Assembly (NCBI GenBank): GCA_031550535.1
Contig: JAVBOM010000061.1
Coordinates: 1 to 64,000 of the forward strand
DNA: 64,000 nucleotides
Direction: 5' to 3'
DNA from: Avichristensenella sp031550535
Lineage (GTDB): Bacteria > Bacillota > Clostridia > Christensenellales > Aristaeellaceae
Under the pieces are notes generated by a model. The model saw only the letters and a program-made list of their open reading frames with translations. It was not told where the DNA came from and ran no database searches. Of this stretch, positions 1-7,863 are shown piece after piece. Position numbers and translations under genes: made by a program. Position 1 is the first letter of the stretch. Every line of letters begins with the position of its first letter.

Positions 1-413
1 TCGGTGAAGGGACAGGAGATTTGCCACGCGGCGGCGGCGCGCTCCAGTGAGGCCGCGTCCGCTTTCGCGTTCACCTGGGAAAGCCACGCGCGCGCGAAAC
101 GGGCCACGCGGGCCTCCCCGCGCGACGCGGGCAGCCGGGGCGCGCCGCGCAGCGCCTCCCCGAGGCTGACGCACGCTTCTTCCAACATCCGCGCGTTGTC
201 CACAAGCCACACGGCGGCCGGCGTCAGTTCCTCGCTGCCGTGGCGCGCGCGCAGAATGGAAAGCGACAGCTCCATGGAGCGAACCGCCCTCTTGATGCCG
301 CCCAGGCGGGCATACCCCGTCTGCCGGCAGTCCGACGCGACCGCGCGCAGATGATTGGTCAGCGCCGGTCCCTCCAGTGGCGCGTCGCGAGGAATCGTCT
401 CGTTTTTTCGCAC
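1..413 (-). CDS. N-terminus of cyclic beta-1,2-glucan synthase-like protein (GH94/GT84), partial
   Basis: The gene enters on the minus strand and runs off the left edge, leaving 137 codons. A GTG start at 413-411 follows an AAGGAG about ten bases upstream; no ATG is better placed. Residues about 60-85 read LTPAAVWLVDNARMLEEA, which resembles the N-terminal 'aaEWLLDN..liEEq' segment of the large NdvB-type cyclic beta-1,2-glucan synthases. The following LP...G..RV..FA stretch also fits that family. NdvB proteins join a membrane GT84 transferase to a GH94 phosphorylase module and make or trim beta-1,2-glucans; only the front end is visible, so neither catalytic domain can be confirmed. Family assignment is an inference from about 90 residues. 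A shorter GH94 phosphorylase-like protein is possible. Confidence 0.55.
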   Translation of the reverse strand, partial: MRKNETIPRDAPLEGPALTNHLRAVASDCRQTGYARLGGIKRAVRSMELSLSILRARHGSEELTPAAVWLVDNARMLEEACVSLGEALRGAPRLPASRGEARVARFARAWLSQVNAKADAASLERAAAAWQISCPFT

Positions 414-869
414 GAAGCCTATTCTCCTTATGACATAGGGGATTGCCGTGGTGGGGGGAGCGGGAGGACGCCAAGGGGTTTCGCCCCTTGTGTGTCCGAT
501 CATTCCGGGATGGATCGCGTCAAATACATGAAACCCGCCCGCCGTGAGGCGAAATGTATATCCCTTTGGCAGGGTCTGGGAACCGGAGCCACATTCCGCC
601 AGTGGCGGGCTCACATGCGGCGGAGGTCCGGCGATGGCGCGGATTTGAAAAATCAGCGCCAGAATAGGATTTCGCAAGAAATCCTTGCTTGCGGCACGGC
701 AATATCCACGCGTCAGCGTCCCGGCGTCCTGCTCTCATCACGACAACCTTCCGTTTGCTCTGCGTATTGTGTACGATCCTGGCGCTTTTGATGCGAAAGC
801 CTTGCCGACCTATTCGCGCGCCATGGCGGCTCTTTAGCGAATTCTAATGCCGCACTCCCCGCGAAAGGC
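414..869. other. Gene-poor intergenic region with hairpins
   Basis: No convincing gene is present. The region holds a perfect seven-pair stem (CAAGGGG 472-478 with CCCCTTG 484-490), a CCGCC/GGCGG stem near 596-609 and one copy of the double-hairpin repeat (listed separately). Small open frames across it are translations of these repeats. The promoter of the minus-strand gene to the left was not identified. Confidence 0.6.
636..685 (-). repeat. Double-hairpin intergenic repeat, copy 1
   Basis: Hairpin A is at 636-660 (GGCGC...GCGCC arms around a GATT/AATC stem). Hairpin B is at 666-685 (AGGATTTC, loop GCAA, GAAATCCT). Read on the minus strand the order is B then A, as in the reference copy at 12305. 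It lies between two divergent genes. Confidence 0.8.
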
Positions 870-898
870 TTGTGCGCCGCGCGCGTATGCTGTAGAAT
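870..898 (+). promoter_or_regulatory. Sigma-A promoter for GT4 gene
   Basis: TTGTGC at 870-875, a 17-base spacer and TAGAAT at 893-898, placed about 35 bases before the start codon. No operator was recognised. Confidence 0.5.
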
Positions 899-932
899 AG
901 ACCAATATGACCCGTATGATCCGGAGGCGCGC

Positions 933-2147
933 GTGACGAAAATTGCGATGGTCAACACCGTTCTTGGCGGCAGCCATGGGCGGATTATGGCGGATGTCCG
1001 GCGCGCGGCGGAGGCGGCCGGGATGGGCGTTGCCATCGCGTATGGCCGGGGCGGCGCGCCGGAAGACACCGCGTGCCGCCGCATTGATTTCAAGGCCGAC
1101 GTGCTGACCCACGTGGCGCTGACCCGCCTGCTGGACCGGCACGCGCGCGGTTCGCGCCGCGCGACGCGGGCGGTTGTCGATTGGCTGCGCGCGTTTGGGC
1201 CGGACCTTCTGCACCTGCACAACCTGCACGGCTATTATCTGCACGCGGAAACTTTTTTTGATTTTGTCCGTCAAAGCGGGATGCCCATCGTCTGGACGCT
1301 GCACGACTGCTGGGCGTTCACGGGGCACTGCAGCCATTACAGCAGGGTGCGGTGCGACCGGTGGCAGGCCGGCTGTCATGACTGTCCGATGAAGCGGGAA
1401 TACCCGGCGTCACTGCTTCTGGACGCTTCGCGCGGGAATTGGCGCTGGAAGCGTGCCGCGTTTTCCGGCCTGCCGAACTTGACGATGGTATCGCCCGCGA
1501 AATGGCTGGCGGACGACCTGGGCCGTTCCTTCCTGCAGGATGCCCCGCGCGAAGTCATCCCAAACGGCGTGGATTTGTCGCTGTTTCAGCCGTCTGGCGC
1601 AGTGGATGAAACGCGGGCACACTATGGCGTGAAGCCCGGGCAGCGGTTGCTGCTGGCCGTGGCCGCGCCGTTTGACGCGCGCAAGGGGTACAAAGACGCG
1701 CTCCAGGTCGCGGAAACGCTGGGGGATGCGGCGCGGCTGGTGCTGGTGGGCCTGACGGAAAAGCAAACGCGCGATCTGCCGGCAAACGTGACCGGGCTGC
1801 TCCGCACGGATGGCCTGGAGGCGCTCGTGGCGCTGTACGGCGCGGCGGACTGCCTGATCAACCCGACATACGAGGACACGTACCCGACGGTGAACATGGA
1901 GGCCATGGCGTGCGGCACGCCCGTCGCGGCCTACGACACGGGCGGATGCGCCGAGCAGCTAGTCCCCTCCGTCGGGGCGGTGGTGCCGGCGGGCGACGCG
2001 CGCGGGCTCGCGGACGCGGCGATGGCGCTGGCGGGCCGAACGGAATCGCTCCGGCAGGTATGCCGGGAACACGCGGAGCGTAACTTTGACCGTAGGCGGG
2101 CGGTGGAACAATACCTTGCCCTATACCGAAGGCTGATGGGAGCGTGA
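933..2147 (+). CDS. Glycosyltransferase family 4
   Basis: A 404-residue glycosyltransferase of the GT-B fold. The N-terminal half has a glycine-rich opening (NTVLGGSHGRI, about residues 9-19) and an HLHNLHGYYL / TLHDCWAFTGHCSHY stretch (about 95-135) with clustered Cys that is typical of WcaC-like exopolysaccharide transferases. The C-terminal half has the GT4 E-x7-E region EDTYPTVNMEAMACGTPVAA, which binds the sugar nucleotide. It should transfer a sugar from an NDP-sugar to an acceptor at the cytoplasmic face of the membrane; the sugar is unknown. The GTG at 933 follows GGAGG at 922-926; an upstream in-frame ATG at 870 lies in the promoter. Its stop overlaps a possible GTG start of pgsA, so the two are co-transcribed. 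Confidence 0.85.
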   Translation: MTKIAMVNTVLGGSHGRIMADVRRAAEAAGMGVAIAYGRGGAPEDTACRRIDFKADVLTHVALTRLLDRHARGSRRATRAVVDWLRAFGPDLLHLHNLHGYYLHAETFFDFVRQSGMPIVWTLHDCWAFTGHCSHYSRVRCDRWQAGCHDCPMKREYPASLLLDASRGNWRWKRAAFSGLPNLTMVSPAKWLADDLGRSFLQDAPREVIPNGVDLSLFQPSGAVDETRAHYGVKPGQRLLLAVAAPFDARKGYKDALQVAETLGDAARLVLVGLTEKQTRDLPANVTGLLRTDGLEALVALYGAADCLINPTYEDTYPTVNMEAMACGTPVAAYDTGGCAEQLVPSVGAVVPAGDARGLADAAMALAGRTESLRQVCREHAERNFDRRRAVEQYLALYRRLMGA

Positions 2148-2152
2148 GCAAA

Positions 2153-2686
2153 ATGCCCAAGGAGAACATCTGGAATGTCCCCAACCTGCTGACCATGCTC
2201 AGAATGGCGCTGATCGGCGTCTTTATCTGGCTGTTCAGCGGCGCTCATTACCTCTGGGCGCTGGCCGTGTTTCTGCTCGCGGGGGCAACGGACGTCCTGG
2301 ACGGCTATATCGCGCGCAAGCACAATCTCATCACGAACTTTGGCAAGCTGATGGACCCGCTGGCCGACAAGCTGATGCTGATTACCGCGCTCATCTGCCT
2401 GATGACCATTGGCCGTGTGCCCGTGTGGGCCGTGGCCGTGGTGGCGGGGAAGGAACTGATCATGGTGATCGGCGGATCGCTGCTGCTCAGGCGCGGCATC
2501 GTGGTGCAGGCGCAATTCCTGGGCAAGGCGGCGACGGCGCTGTTCCTGCTGGCGGTCGTGGCGACGTTTTTTCACGATACGCTCGCGCCGTGGGACTATG
2601 TGCTGCTGTGCCTGGCTGTGACGGTGTCCATTTCGGCGCTGGTGTTCTATGCCGCGGACGCGGTGAAGAAGATCAAGACAGCGTAA
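2153..2686 (+). CDS. pgsA: CDP-diacylglycerol-glycerol-3-phosphate 3-phosphatidyltransferase
   Basis: Makes phosphatidylglycerophosphate from CDP-diacylglycerol and glycerol-3-phosphate, the committed step to phosphatidylglycerol. The complete CDP-alcohol phosphotransferase signature D-x2-DG-x2-AR-x8-G-x3-D-x3-D is visible (DVLDGYIARKHN... GKLMDPLAD, about residues 47-73). About five hydrophobic membrane segments follow. At about 177 residues the length is normal for the family. ATG at 2153 has GGGAG ten bases upstream; a GTG at 2144 overlapping the previous stop (GTGA) would add three residues and cannot be excluded. It sits directly behind the GT4 gene. Confidence 0.9.
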   Translation: MPKENIWNVPNLLTMLRMALIGVFIWLFSGAHYLWALAVFLLAGATDVLDGYIARKHNLITNFGKLMDPLADKLMLITALICLMTIGRVPVWAVAVVAGKELIMVIGGSLLLRRGIVVQAQFLGKAATALFLLAVVATFFHDTLAPWDYVLLCLAVTVSISALVFYAADAVKKIKTA

Positions 2687-2714
2687 TAGCGAGGGAGTTC
2701 TCCCTTGCAAGTTG

Positions 2715-2741
2715 TTAGCACTCGAATAAAACGAGTGCTAG
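2715..2741 (+). promoter_or_regulatory. CIRCE operator (HrcA site)
   Basis: TTAGCACTC (2715-2723), nine bases, GAGTGCTAG (2733-2741). This matches the CIRCE consensus TTAGCACTC-N9-GAGTGCTAA with one mismatch in the last base. It lies immediately upstream of the -35 box of the htpG promoter. Confidence 0.93.
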
Positions 2742-2748
2742 TTTGTTC

Positions 2749-2777
2749 TTGACAGGAAGCGTTTGCCTTGCTAAAAT
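2749..2777 (+). promoter_or_regulatory. Sigma-A promoter of htpG
   Basis: TTGACA at 2749-2754, 17 bases, TAAAAT at 2772-2777. Near-consensus vegetative promoter about 64 bases before the htpG start. Confidence 0.8.
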
Positions 2778-2840
2778 AGTCAAAGAAAGACGAATGGCTG
2801 AAAAAGTCATTTTTGCCAAAATAAGCAAGGGGTGATTTTC

Positions 2841-4676
2841 ATGGAAAGCAAGGGTAACATTTCGATCCACGCGGAAAACATCATGCCCATCATCAAGAAA
2901 TGGCTGTATTCGGATAAGGACATTTTCATCCGCGAACTGGTATCCAACGGATGCGACGCGATCACCAAGCGGAAGCTCGCACAGCCGGACGCGGAGGCCG
3001 ATTACCGCGTCACCGTGACGGCGGACGAGGAAAAGGGCGAGCTGCGCTTCACGGACAACGGCGTCGGCATGACGGGCGAGGAAGTCGAAAAGTACATCAA
3101 CCAGGTCGCCTTTTCCGGCGCGGAGGAGTTCCTGAAGCAGTACGGCGGGGAAGGGGACGAGAAAAAGGGCGGCATCATCGGGCATTTCGGCCTGGGGTTC
3201 TATTCGGCCTTCATGGTGTCCACGAAGGTTTCCATCGACACGCTGTCCTTTCAGCCGGGCGCCGCGGCGGTGCGCTGGACATCCGAGGACGGCATGTCCT
3301 ACGAGATCGAGCCATCGGACCGTACGGCCGTCGGTACGACCATCACGCTGACCCTCAGCGAGGACGAGCACGAGTTCCTGCACGAGCACACGGTGCGCGG
3401 CGTGCTGGACAAGTACTGCGCGTTTCTGACCACGCCGGTGTATCTGGAGATCGCGGGCAAGGAAAAGCCGGAACCAAAGGAGGGCGAGGAGCCCGAAGCG
3501 CCCAAGCCCATCAACGACACCGCGCCGCTGTGGCTGAAAAAGCCGTCGGACTGCACGGACGAGGAATACAGGGCGTTCTACACGAAGGTATTCCACGAAT
3601 ACGACCCGCCGCTGTTCTGGGTGCACCTGAATGTGGATTATCCGTTCAACCTAAAGGGCATTCTGTACTTCCCCAAGCTCAAACAGGAGTTTGGCGGCAT
3701 GATGGAAGGGCCGATCAAGCTGTTCAGCGGCCAGGTGTTCGTCGCGGATAACATCAAGGAAGTGATTCCCGAGTTCCTCACGCTGCTCAAGGGCGTGATC
3801 GACTGCCCGGACCTGCCGCTGTACGTGTCGCGCTCGTTCCTGCAGAACGACGGGTATGTGAAGAAGCTGTCCGCGTACATCACGCGCAAGGTGGCCGACA
3901 AATTGACCGGCATGTTCACGTCCGAGCGCGAGACATACGAAAAGTACTGGGACGACATCAATCCGTTCATCAAGTTCGGCTGCATCAAGGACGAGTCGTT
4001 CTACGACCGGATGAAGGACGCGCTGCTGCTCCGGCTGACCGACGGGCGCGCCGTGACCATCCAGGAATACCTGGATGCGAACAAGGAAAAGGCGGAGAAG
4101 AAGGTGTTCTACGCGTCCGACGCGAAGGTGCAGGCCGCGTCCATCGCGCTGTACACGGAGCAGGGCATCGACGTGGCACTGATGGACTCCCCGCTGGACA
4201 CGAACTTCGTTTCTTTCCTGGAGTATAAGAATCACGACGTCAAATATAGCCGCGTGGACGCGGACCTGACGGGCTTGACATCCGAGGACCAGGGCGAAGT
4301 GGACCTGGACGAAGGCAAGCTGACGGCGCTGTTCAAGGACGCGCTGGGCTGCGAGGACCTGGAGGTGTCGCTAACGGCGCTGAAGAACGAGGACCTGCCC
4401 GCCATGGCGATTGAGGACGAGCAGATGCGCCGCTTCAAGGACATGTCCCGCTTCTATGGCCAGGGGTTCGCCATGCCTTCCATGGCCAAATTGGTGCTGA
4501 ACCGCAGGAGCGCGGTCATCGCCGCGCTGAACGGCCGCGAGGCGAACGAGGATACGTTCGAGATCTGCCGCCAGGTGTACGATTTGGCCGAGATGGCGCG
4601 GCAGCCGCTGGAGGCAGAGGCGATGGGCAAGTTCATCGAACGGAGCAACAAGCTGCTGGCGATGCTGATTAAGTAA
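2841..4676 (+). CDS. htpG: Molecular chaperone HtpG (Hsp90)
   Basis: A 611-residue bacterial Hsp90, an ATP-dependent cytoplasmic chaperone. The GHKL ATP-binding domain is at the front, with IFIRELVSNGCDAITK (about 27-42), the FTDNGVGM lid motif (about 70) and GHFGLGFYSAFM (about 115-126). Middle and C-terminal dimerisation domains follow, with normal family length. ATG at 2841 is preceded by AAGGGGTG six bases away. An upstream CIRCE element implies HrcA repression, unlike Bacillus subtilis, where htpG is not in the HrcA regulon. It is a single-gene unit closed by a hairpin. Confidence 0.96.
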   Translation: MESKGNISIHAENIMPIIKKWLYSDKDIFIRELVSNGCDAITKRKLAQPDAEADYRVTVTADEEKGELRFTDNGVGMTGEEVEKYINQVAFSGAEEFLKQYGGEGDEKKGGIIGHFGLGFYSAFMVSTKVSIDTLSFQPGAAAVRWTSEDGMSYEIEPSDRTAVGTTITLTLSEDEHEFLHEHTVRGVLDKYCAFLTTPVYLEIAGKEKPEPKEGEEPEAPKPINDTAPLWLKKPSDCTDEEYRAFYTKVFHEYDPPLFWVHLNVDYPFNLKGILYFPKLKQEFGGMMEGPIKLFSGQVFVADNIKEVIPEFLTLLKGVIDCPDLPLYVSRSFLQNDGYVKKLSAYITRKVADKLTGMFTSERETYEKYWDDINPFIKFGCIKDESFYDRMKDALLLRLTDGRAVTIQEYLDANKEKAEKKVFYASDAKVQAASIALYTEQGIDVALMDSPLDTNFVSFLEYKNHDVKYSRVDADLTGLTSEDQGEVDLDEGKLTALFKDALGCEDLEVSLTALKNEDLPAMAIEDEQMRRFKDMSRFYGQGFAMPSMAKLVLNRRSAVIAALNGREANEDTFEICRQVYDLAEMARQPLEAEAMGKFIERSNKLLAMLIK

Positions 4677-4692
4677 TACACATTTGAATGGG

Positions 4693-4723
4693 AACCGGAC
4701 GGCACAATCGCGCCGTCCGGTTT
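4693..4723 (+). terminator. Terminator after htpG
   Basis: Arms AACCGGACGGC (4693-4703) and GCCGTCCGGTT (4712-4722), eleven pairs with an eight-base loop. The T-run is short (TTT), so efficiency is uncertain. Confidence 0.65.
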
Positions 4724-4732
4724 GCGTATAAT

Positions 4733-4762
4733 TTGACGTTTGCCGAATGTATATGCTATACT
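4733..4762 (+). promoter_or_regulatory. Promoter of ABC-2 permease gene
   Basis: TTGACG at 4733-4738, 18 bases, TATACT at 4757-4762 with an upstream TGC (extended -10). Confidence 0.6.
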
Positions 4763-4790
4763 TCGTTTCCTTTTACAGGGAGGTGAGCGT

Positions 4791-5639
4791 ATGTCCCAGG
4801 CACTTTGCGGACCCAGGAGAAGCCTTGGCGGCGCGGGCGCGCGGCCATACATCGCGCTGTTCACGGCGCGGGCGCGCACGCTGCTGCAATACCGCGCGGC
4901 GGCGTTCGCGGGGCTGATGACACAGTGGGTGTTCGGCTTTGTGATGATCAGCGTGCTGATCGCCTTTTACGGCTACGCAAAGGGCGAGCAGCCGATGGCG
5001 CTGGCGCAGACGGTGACGTACACGTGGCTGGGGCAGGCGATGCTCGGGACGCTGCCGTGGAACATCGACCGGGAGACGGGGGAGAGCGTGCGCACCGGCG
5101 GGGTGGTGTATGATCTCGCGCGGCCGCTGGACCTGTACGCGCACTGGTACGCGCGCACGCTCGCGCTGCGCACCGCGCCGACGCTGCTTAAATGCGTCCC
5201 GATGTTCCTGATCGCGACATTCCTGATGCCCACGCCGTACGCCATGCAGTGGCCGGGCCCTGCGGGGCTGTGCGCGTGGCTGCTGGCGGTCTGCGGCGGG
5301 CTGCTGCTGTCCTGCTCCATCACGGTGCTGATGCAGACATCGCTGTTCTGGACCGTCACGGGCGACGGCGTGACGCGCATCATGCCGCATGTGGTGACGT
5401 TTCTGTCCGGCATGATCATCCCGCTGCCGCTGCTGCCCGACTGGCTGCAGGGCTTTTTGCGGTTTCAGCCGTTCACCGGGGTGATGGCCACGCCCGCGAT
5501 GCTCTTCTGTGGCGCGCTCGCGCCGTCCGCCGTGTGGGAGGCGCTGGCATTGCAGCTTTTCTGGACCGGGGTGTTCGTGCTGGCGGGGCGCGCCCTGCTG
5601 AAAAAGGGGCTTGGCAAGCTGAGCGTCGCGGGCGGGTGA
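4791..5639 (+). CDS. ABC-2 type permease subunit
   Basis: A 282-residue membrane protein with about six hydrophobic segments. The VRTGGVVYDLARPLDLYAHW region (about 103-122) is characteristic of the ABC2_membrane_6 (DUF990) family of exporter permeases, which usually occur as two permease genes plus an ATPase. Here no ATPase or second permease is adjacent: the next gene is on the opposite strand, ending 11 bases away. ATG at 4791 follows GGGAGGTGAG. It therefore depends on a partner encoded elsewhere or is an operon remnant. The substrate is unknown. Confidence 0.7.
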   Translation: MSQALCGPRRSLGGAGARPYIALFTARARTLLQYRAAAFAGLMTQWVFGFVMISVLIAFYGYAKGEQPMALAQTVTYTWLGQAMLGTLPWNIDRETGESVRTGGVVYDLARPLDLYAHWYARTLALRTAPTLLKCVPMFLIATFLMPTPYAMQWPGPAGLCAWLLAVCGGLLLSCSITVLMQTSLFWTVTGDGVTRIMPHVVTFLSGMIIPLPLLPDWLQGFLRFQPFTGVMATPAMLFCGALAPSAVWEALALQLFWTGVFVLAGRALLKKGLGKLSVAGG

Positions 5640-5650
5640 GGGGGGCGTTT

Positions 5651-6916
5651 TTAGACTGTTCTATCCGGTGTGTACGTTGCTCTGTTGCTTAGCCACCGGA
5701 TGACCTCGGCCTGCGCGTCCTCGCTGTCCACCCAAAAGTCCGGAGAGAAGCCCTTTCCTTCCGCGCAATCGTCCGGGTTTTTGCAGAGGTTGATCATGTT
5801 CGGCACGCGCAAGACGATCCCTGAATGCGTTAGCTGGTAGCTCGCGACATTGCCGAAGGTGTTGCAGCCCATGGTGTTTTCGCCGATGAACACGGCGTTT
5901 CGCAGGCATTTGGCGTACAGGACGGACGTTTCGCCGGAAGAAGCCGTATCGCTGTTCATCAGGAAGTACACGGTGCCGTCGTAGGTGCCTTTGTCCGGCT
6001 CGCAGGTTTCCGTATCAAGCAACACCCATTCACGCTTGCAGGGCTTTTCCTCGGTGACGGGCGAGATGAGCTTCGCGCAGTATTCCTCACAACAGGCGTT
6101 CCCATTTAGCCCGAGAACAAATTCGCGGGGTATTTTTGAGTAGCCGCCTTCGTTTCCGAGGTTGTCCCAGATGAGCGTCTCAGCACCCGCACAATCCTTT
6201 CCGATGCCGGCGATGTCGGTTTCTCTGGTGAGGGGAGGCGTGTAGTCGCAGCAGTTCGATTGGATGATATCGAATCCGCTCTTTTGCTCCCTTTTCAGGC
6301 ACACGTCCGCGGTTCTTTGGCGCGCGGAAGCCTTGCATGGATGCAGGCGGACCGTCGTCCGGACACCGTTGATTTCCACGTCCATGGAGTCAACAGGATT
6401 CCAGGAACGGCGACCAACCAAATAGTACGCCTTTCCGGCGGGGGATAGTGTGGGGAACAATGTGTCCACACTGGCAAACGCACTTCCGTGTTCGATACGG
6501 GGATCTTTGCTTGTGATAACGACATACGCGCCGTCAAATTTTTCGACCAGTAGATCCGCGAAATACACGGAGAACTTCTTGGAGAAGTGAAGCCTGCCGG
6601 TCAGCGGGGAGGCGAACGAAAAGTGATTGTCCACGATGCCGACAGTAAACGAGGCATGCATTGCGCGGCAGAGATCGCTTATGGAAACCTCGCTGCGGCG
6701 CATGATGAAAGCATGTATTTCAGCATAACGGTCAGCGAACAAAATTCCCTGCCGCTCCCAGTAGTCTTTTCCTGAATACCTGTTGTCAAGGATGTAGCGC
6801 AGATCGTCAAGATCAAACAGCGCTTGTTCCCGTGAAATCGCGCCTTCGTACTTCCGTACGCTTCGATGGGCGCTCTCACGCGGGTCCGAAAGGTAAGGTC
6901 CAAAGACATCCTTCAT
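5651..6916 (-). CDS. S41 family peptidase
   Basis: A 421-residue protein without an evident signal peptide. The C-terminal third carries the S41 (tail-specific protease) core: NSDTASSGETSVLYAKCL, with the probable nucleophile Ser, and VFIGENTMGCNTFGNVASYQ. In classical CtpA proteases the second motif holds the catalytic Lys (GKG); here the position reads GCN, as in some S41 relatives, so the canonical Ser-Lys dyad is not present. No PDZ domain is recognisable. ATG at 6916 has GGGTGAG five bases upstream; a GTG at 6925 is the alternative. It lies 16 bases behind the nucleosidase gene and is probably co-transcribed with it. The function is unknown. Confidence 0.7.
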   Translation of the reverse strand: MKDVFGPYLSDPRESAHRSVRKYEGAISREQALFDLDDLRYILDNRYSGKDYWERQGILFADRYAEIHAFIMRRSEVSISDLCRAMHASFTVGIVDNHFSFASPLTGRLHFSKKFSVYFADLLVEKFDGAYVVITSKDPRIEHGSAFASVDTLFPTLSPAGKAYYLVGRRSWNPVDSMDVEINGVRTTVRLHPCKASARQRTADVCLKREQKSGFDIIQSNCCDYTPPLTRETDIAGIGKDCAGAETLIWDNLGNEGGYSKIPREFVLGLNGNACCEEYCAKLISPVTEEKPCKREWVLLDTETCEPDKGTYDGTVYFLMNSDTASSGETSVLYAKCLRNAVFIGENTMGCNTFGNVASYQLTHSGIVLRVPNMINLCKNPDDCAEGKGFSPDFWVDSEDAQAEVIRWLSNRATYTPDRTV

Positions 6917-6932
6917 AATGCTCACCCGCCCG

Positions 6933-7625
6933 TTATTTTTCCATCTCTTTCAAAAGCGCCAGCACAACTTCCTTCGCAATCTCGGACGCAGCGTCGCAAT
7001 ACTTATTGAAATTGTCGACACCGCTGTGCGCCGCTGTATCGGTGATCGTCCGCACGGCGATGAACGGAATGCCGTTGGCATAGCAGACCTGCGCGACGCT
7101 CGCCGTTTCGTTATCGACCGATAGCGGATGAAAGGTGGCGATGATCTCATCCCTGCCGTCATGATCGATAAACTTCTCCCCCGTGACCATCCTGCCGAAA
7201 GATATTTTGCGCGCGGAAGGCAGCTTTTCCACCGCCCTTCTTGACAGGGCTAGCAGCGTTTCGTCAGACTTGAAGAAGACGGACGGCATCCACGGGTGAA
7301 ACTCCGTCAGGATGCCTTTGTCCATGTCGTGATGCGCGGCTTCCGTAGCGATCACCGTATCGAGAATGTCCAAATTCCCGCTGATCGCGCCCGCAGTTCC
7401 GGCGTTGATGATGGCGCCGACGCCGTAGGCATCGATCAGGATCTGTGCCGCGATGGCCGCGTTTGTTTTGCACACGCCGCTATACAGCGCGACGACGGGC
7501 ACCTCCTGGATGGTGCCCTCATGAAAGGTCAGCATCGCCTTCTTGGATGCGACGTGTTTTTGGATGTGGGGCAGGAATGGTTCCAGCTCGCTGTCACCGG
7601 CGCAAATGATTCCAACCTTGACCAT
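6933..7625 (-). CDS. 5'-methylthioadenosine/S-adenosylhomocysteine nucleosidase-like
   Basis: A 230-residue nucleoside phosphorylase-fold protein. Recognisable MtnN features are the early acidic SELEP (catalytic Glu region, about residue 13), INAGTAGA, ATEAAHHDMD, the Glu-containing DNETASVAQVCYANGIPF (ribose-binding Glu, about 175) and the catalytic Asp in RTITDTA. MtnN cleaves adenine from MTA and SAH in methionine salvage and autoinducer-2 production. The usual MEGAA motif is altered to NETAS, so the substrate may differ. ATG at 7625 has GGAGGT seven bases upstream. It has its own promoter, divergent from the MarR gene. Confidence 0.8.
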   Translation of the reverse strand: MVKVGIICAGDSELEPFLPHIQKHVASKKAMLTFHEGTIQEVPVVALYSGVCKTNAAIAAQILIDAYGVGAIINAGTAGAISGNLDILDTVIATEAAHHDMDKGILTEFHPWMPSVFFKSDETLLALSRRAVEKLPSARKISFGRMVTGEKFIDHDGRDEIIATFHPLSVDNETASVAQVCYANGIPFIAVRTITDTAAHSGVDNFNKYCDAASEIAKEVVLALLKEMEK

Positions 7626-7660
7626 GGTGCGTACCTCCATTCTCACGTAACGATATCCCC

Positions 7661-7689
7661 ACTATATCACGGAGATTCCGGCTTATCAA
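7661..7689 (-). promoter_or_regulatory. Promoter of nucleosidase-S41 operon
   Basis: On the minus strand TTGATA (7689-7684), 17 bases, TATAGT (7666-7661). Confidence 0.65.
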
Positions 7690-7771
7690 CGAATGTGCGA
7701 TGTTTGCGGGCGCGGTCAGCCGTCTTTTTGTTTCATTGCGCAGGCTGAATCAAACGCGTAAAAAATAAATA

Positions 7772-7840
7772 CGAAGGTGCCTGAAGAAAATGCTTGACAA
7801 ATGATCTGGTACCTGTATAATATAATTCGAAGGTACCTGA
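7772..7840 (+). promoter_or_regulatory. MarR promoter with repeated operator
   Basis: TTGACA at 7794-7799, 16 bases, TATAAT at 7816-7821. Around it lie two near-identical 13-mers, CGAAGGTGCCTGA (7772-7784) and CGAAGGTACCTGA (7828-7840), plus a central TGGTACCTG (7807-7815). All are built on the palindrome GGTACC. One lies upstream of -35, one covers the spacer and one lies at the start site, which suggests autorepression by the downstream MarR protein. Confidence 0.7.
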
Positions 7841-7863
7841 TAAAAATAATTTCTGGAGGTAAC

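Noticed and set aside
520..741. Small minus-strand frame of 73 codons
   Set aside because: It is a translation of repeat copy 1 and nearby hairpins. Similar frames arise at other copies (12180-12375, 22969, 45286, 49841-50234). There is no protein-like conservation beyond the repeat.
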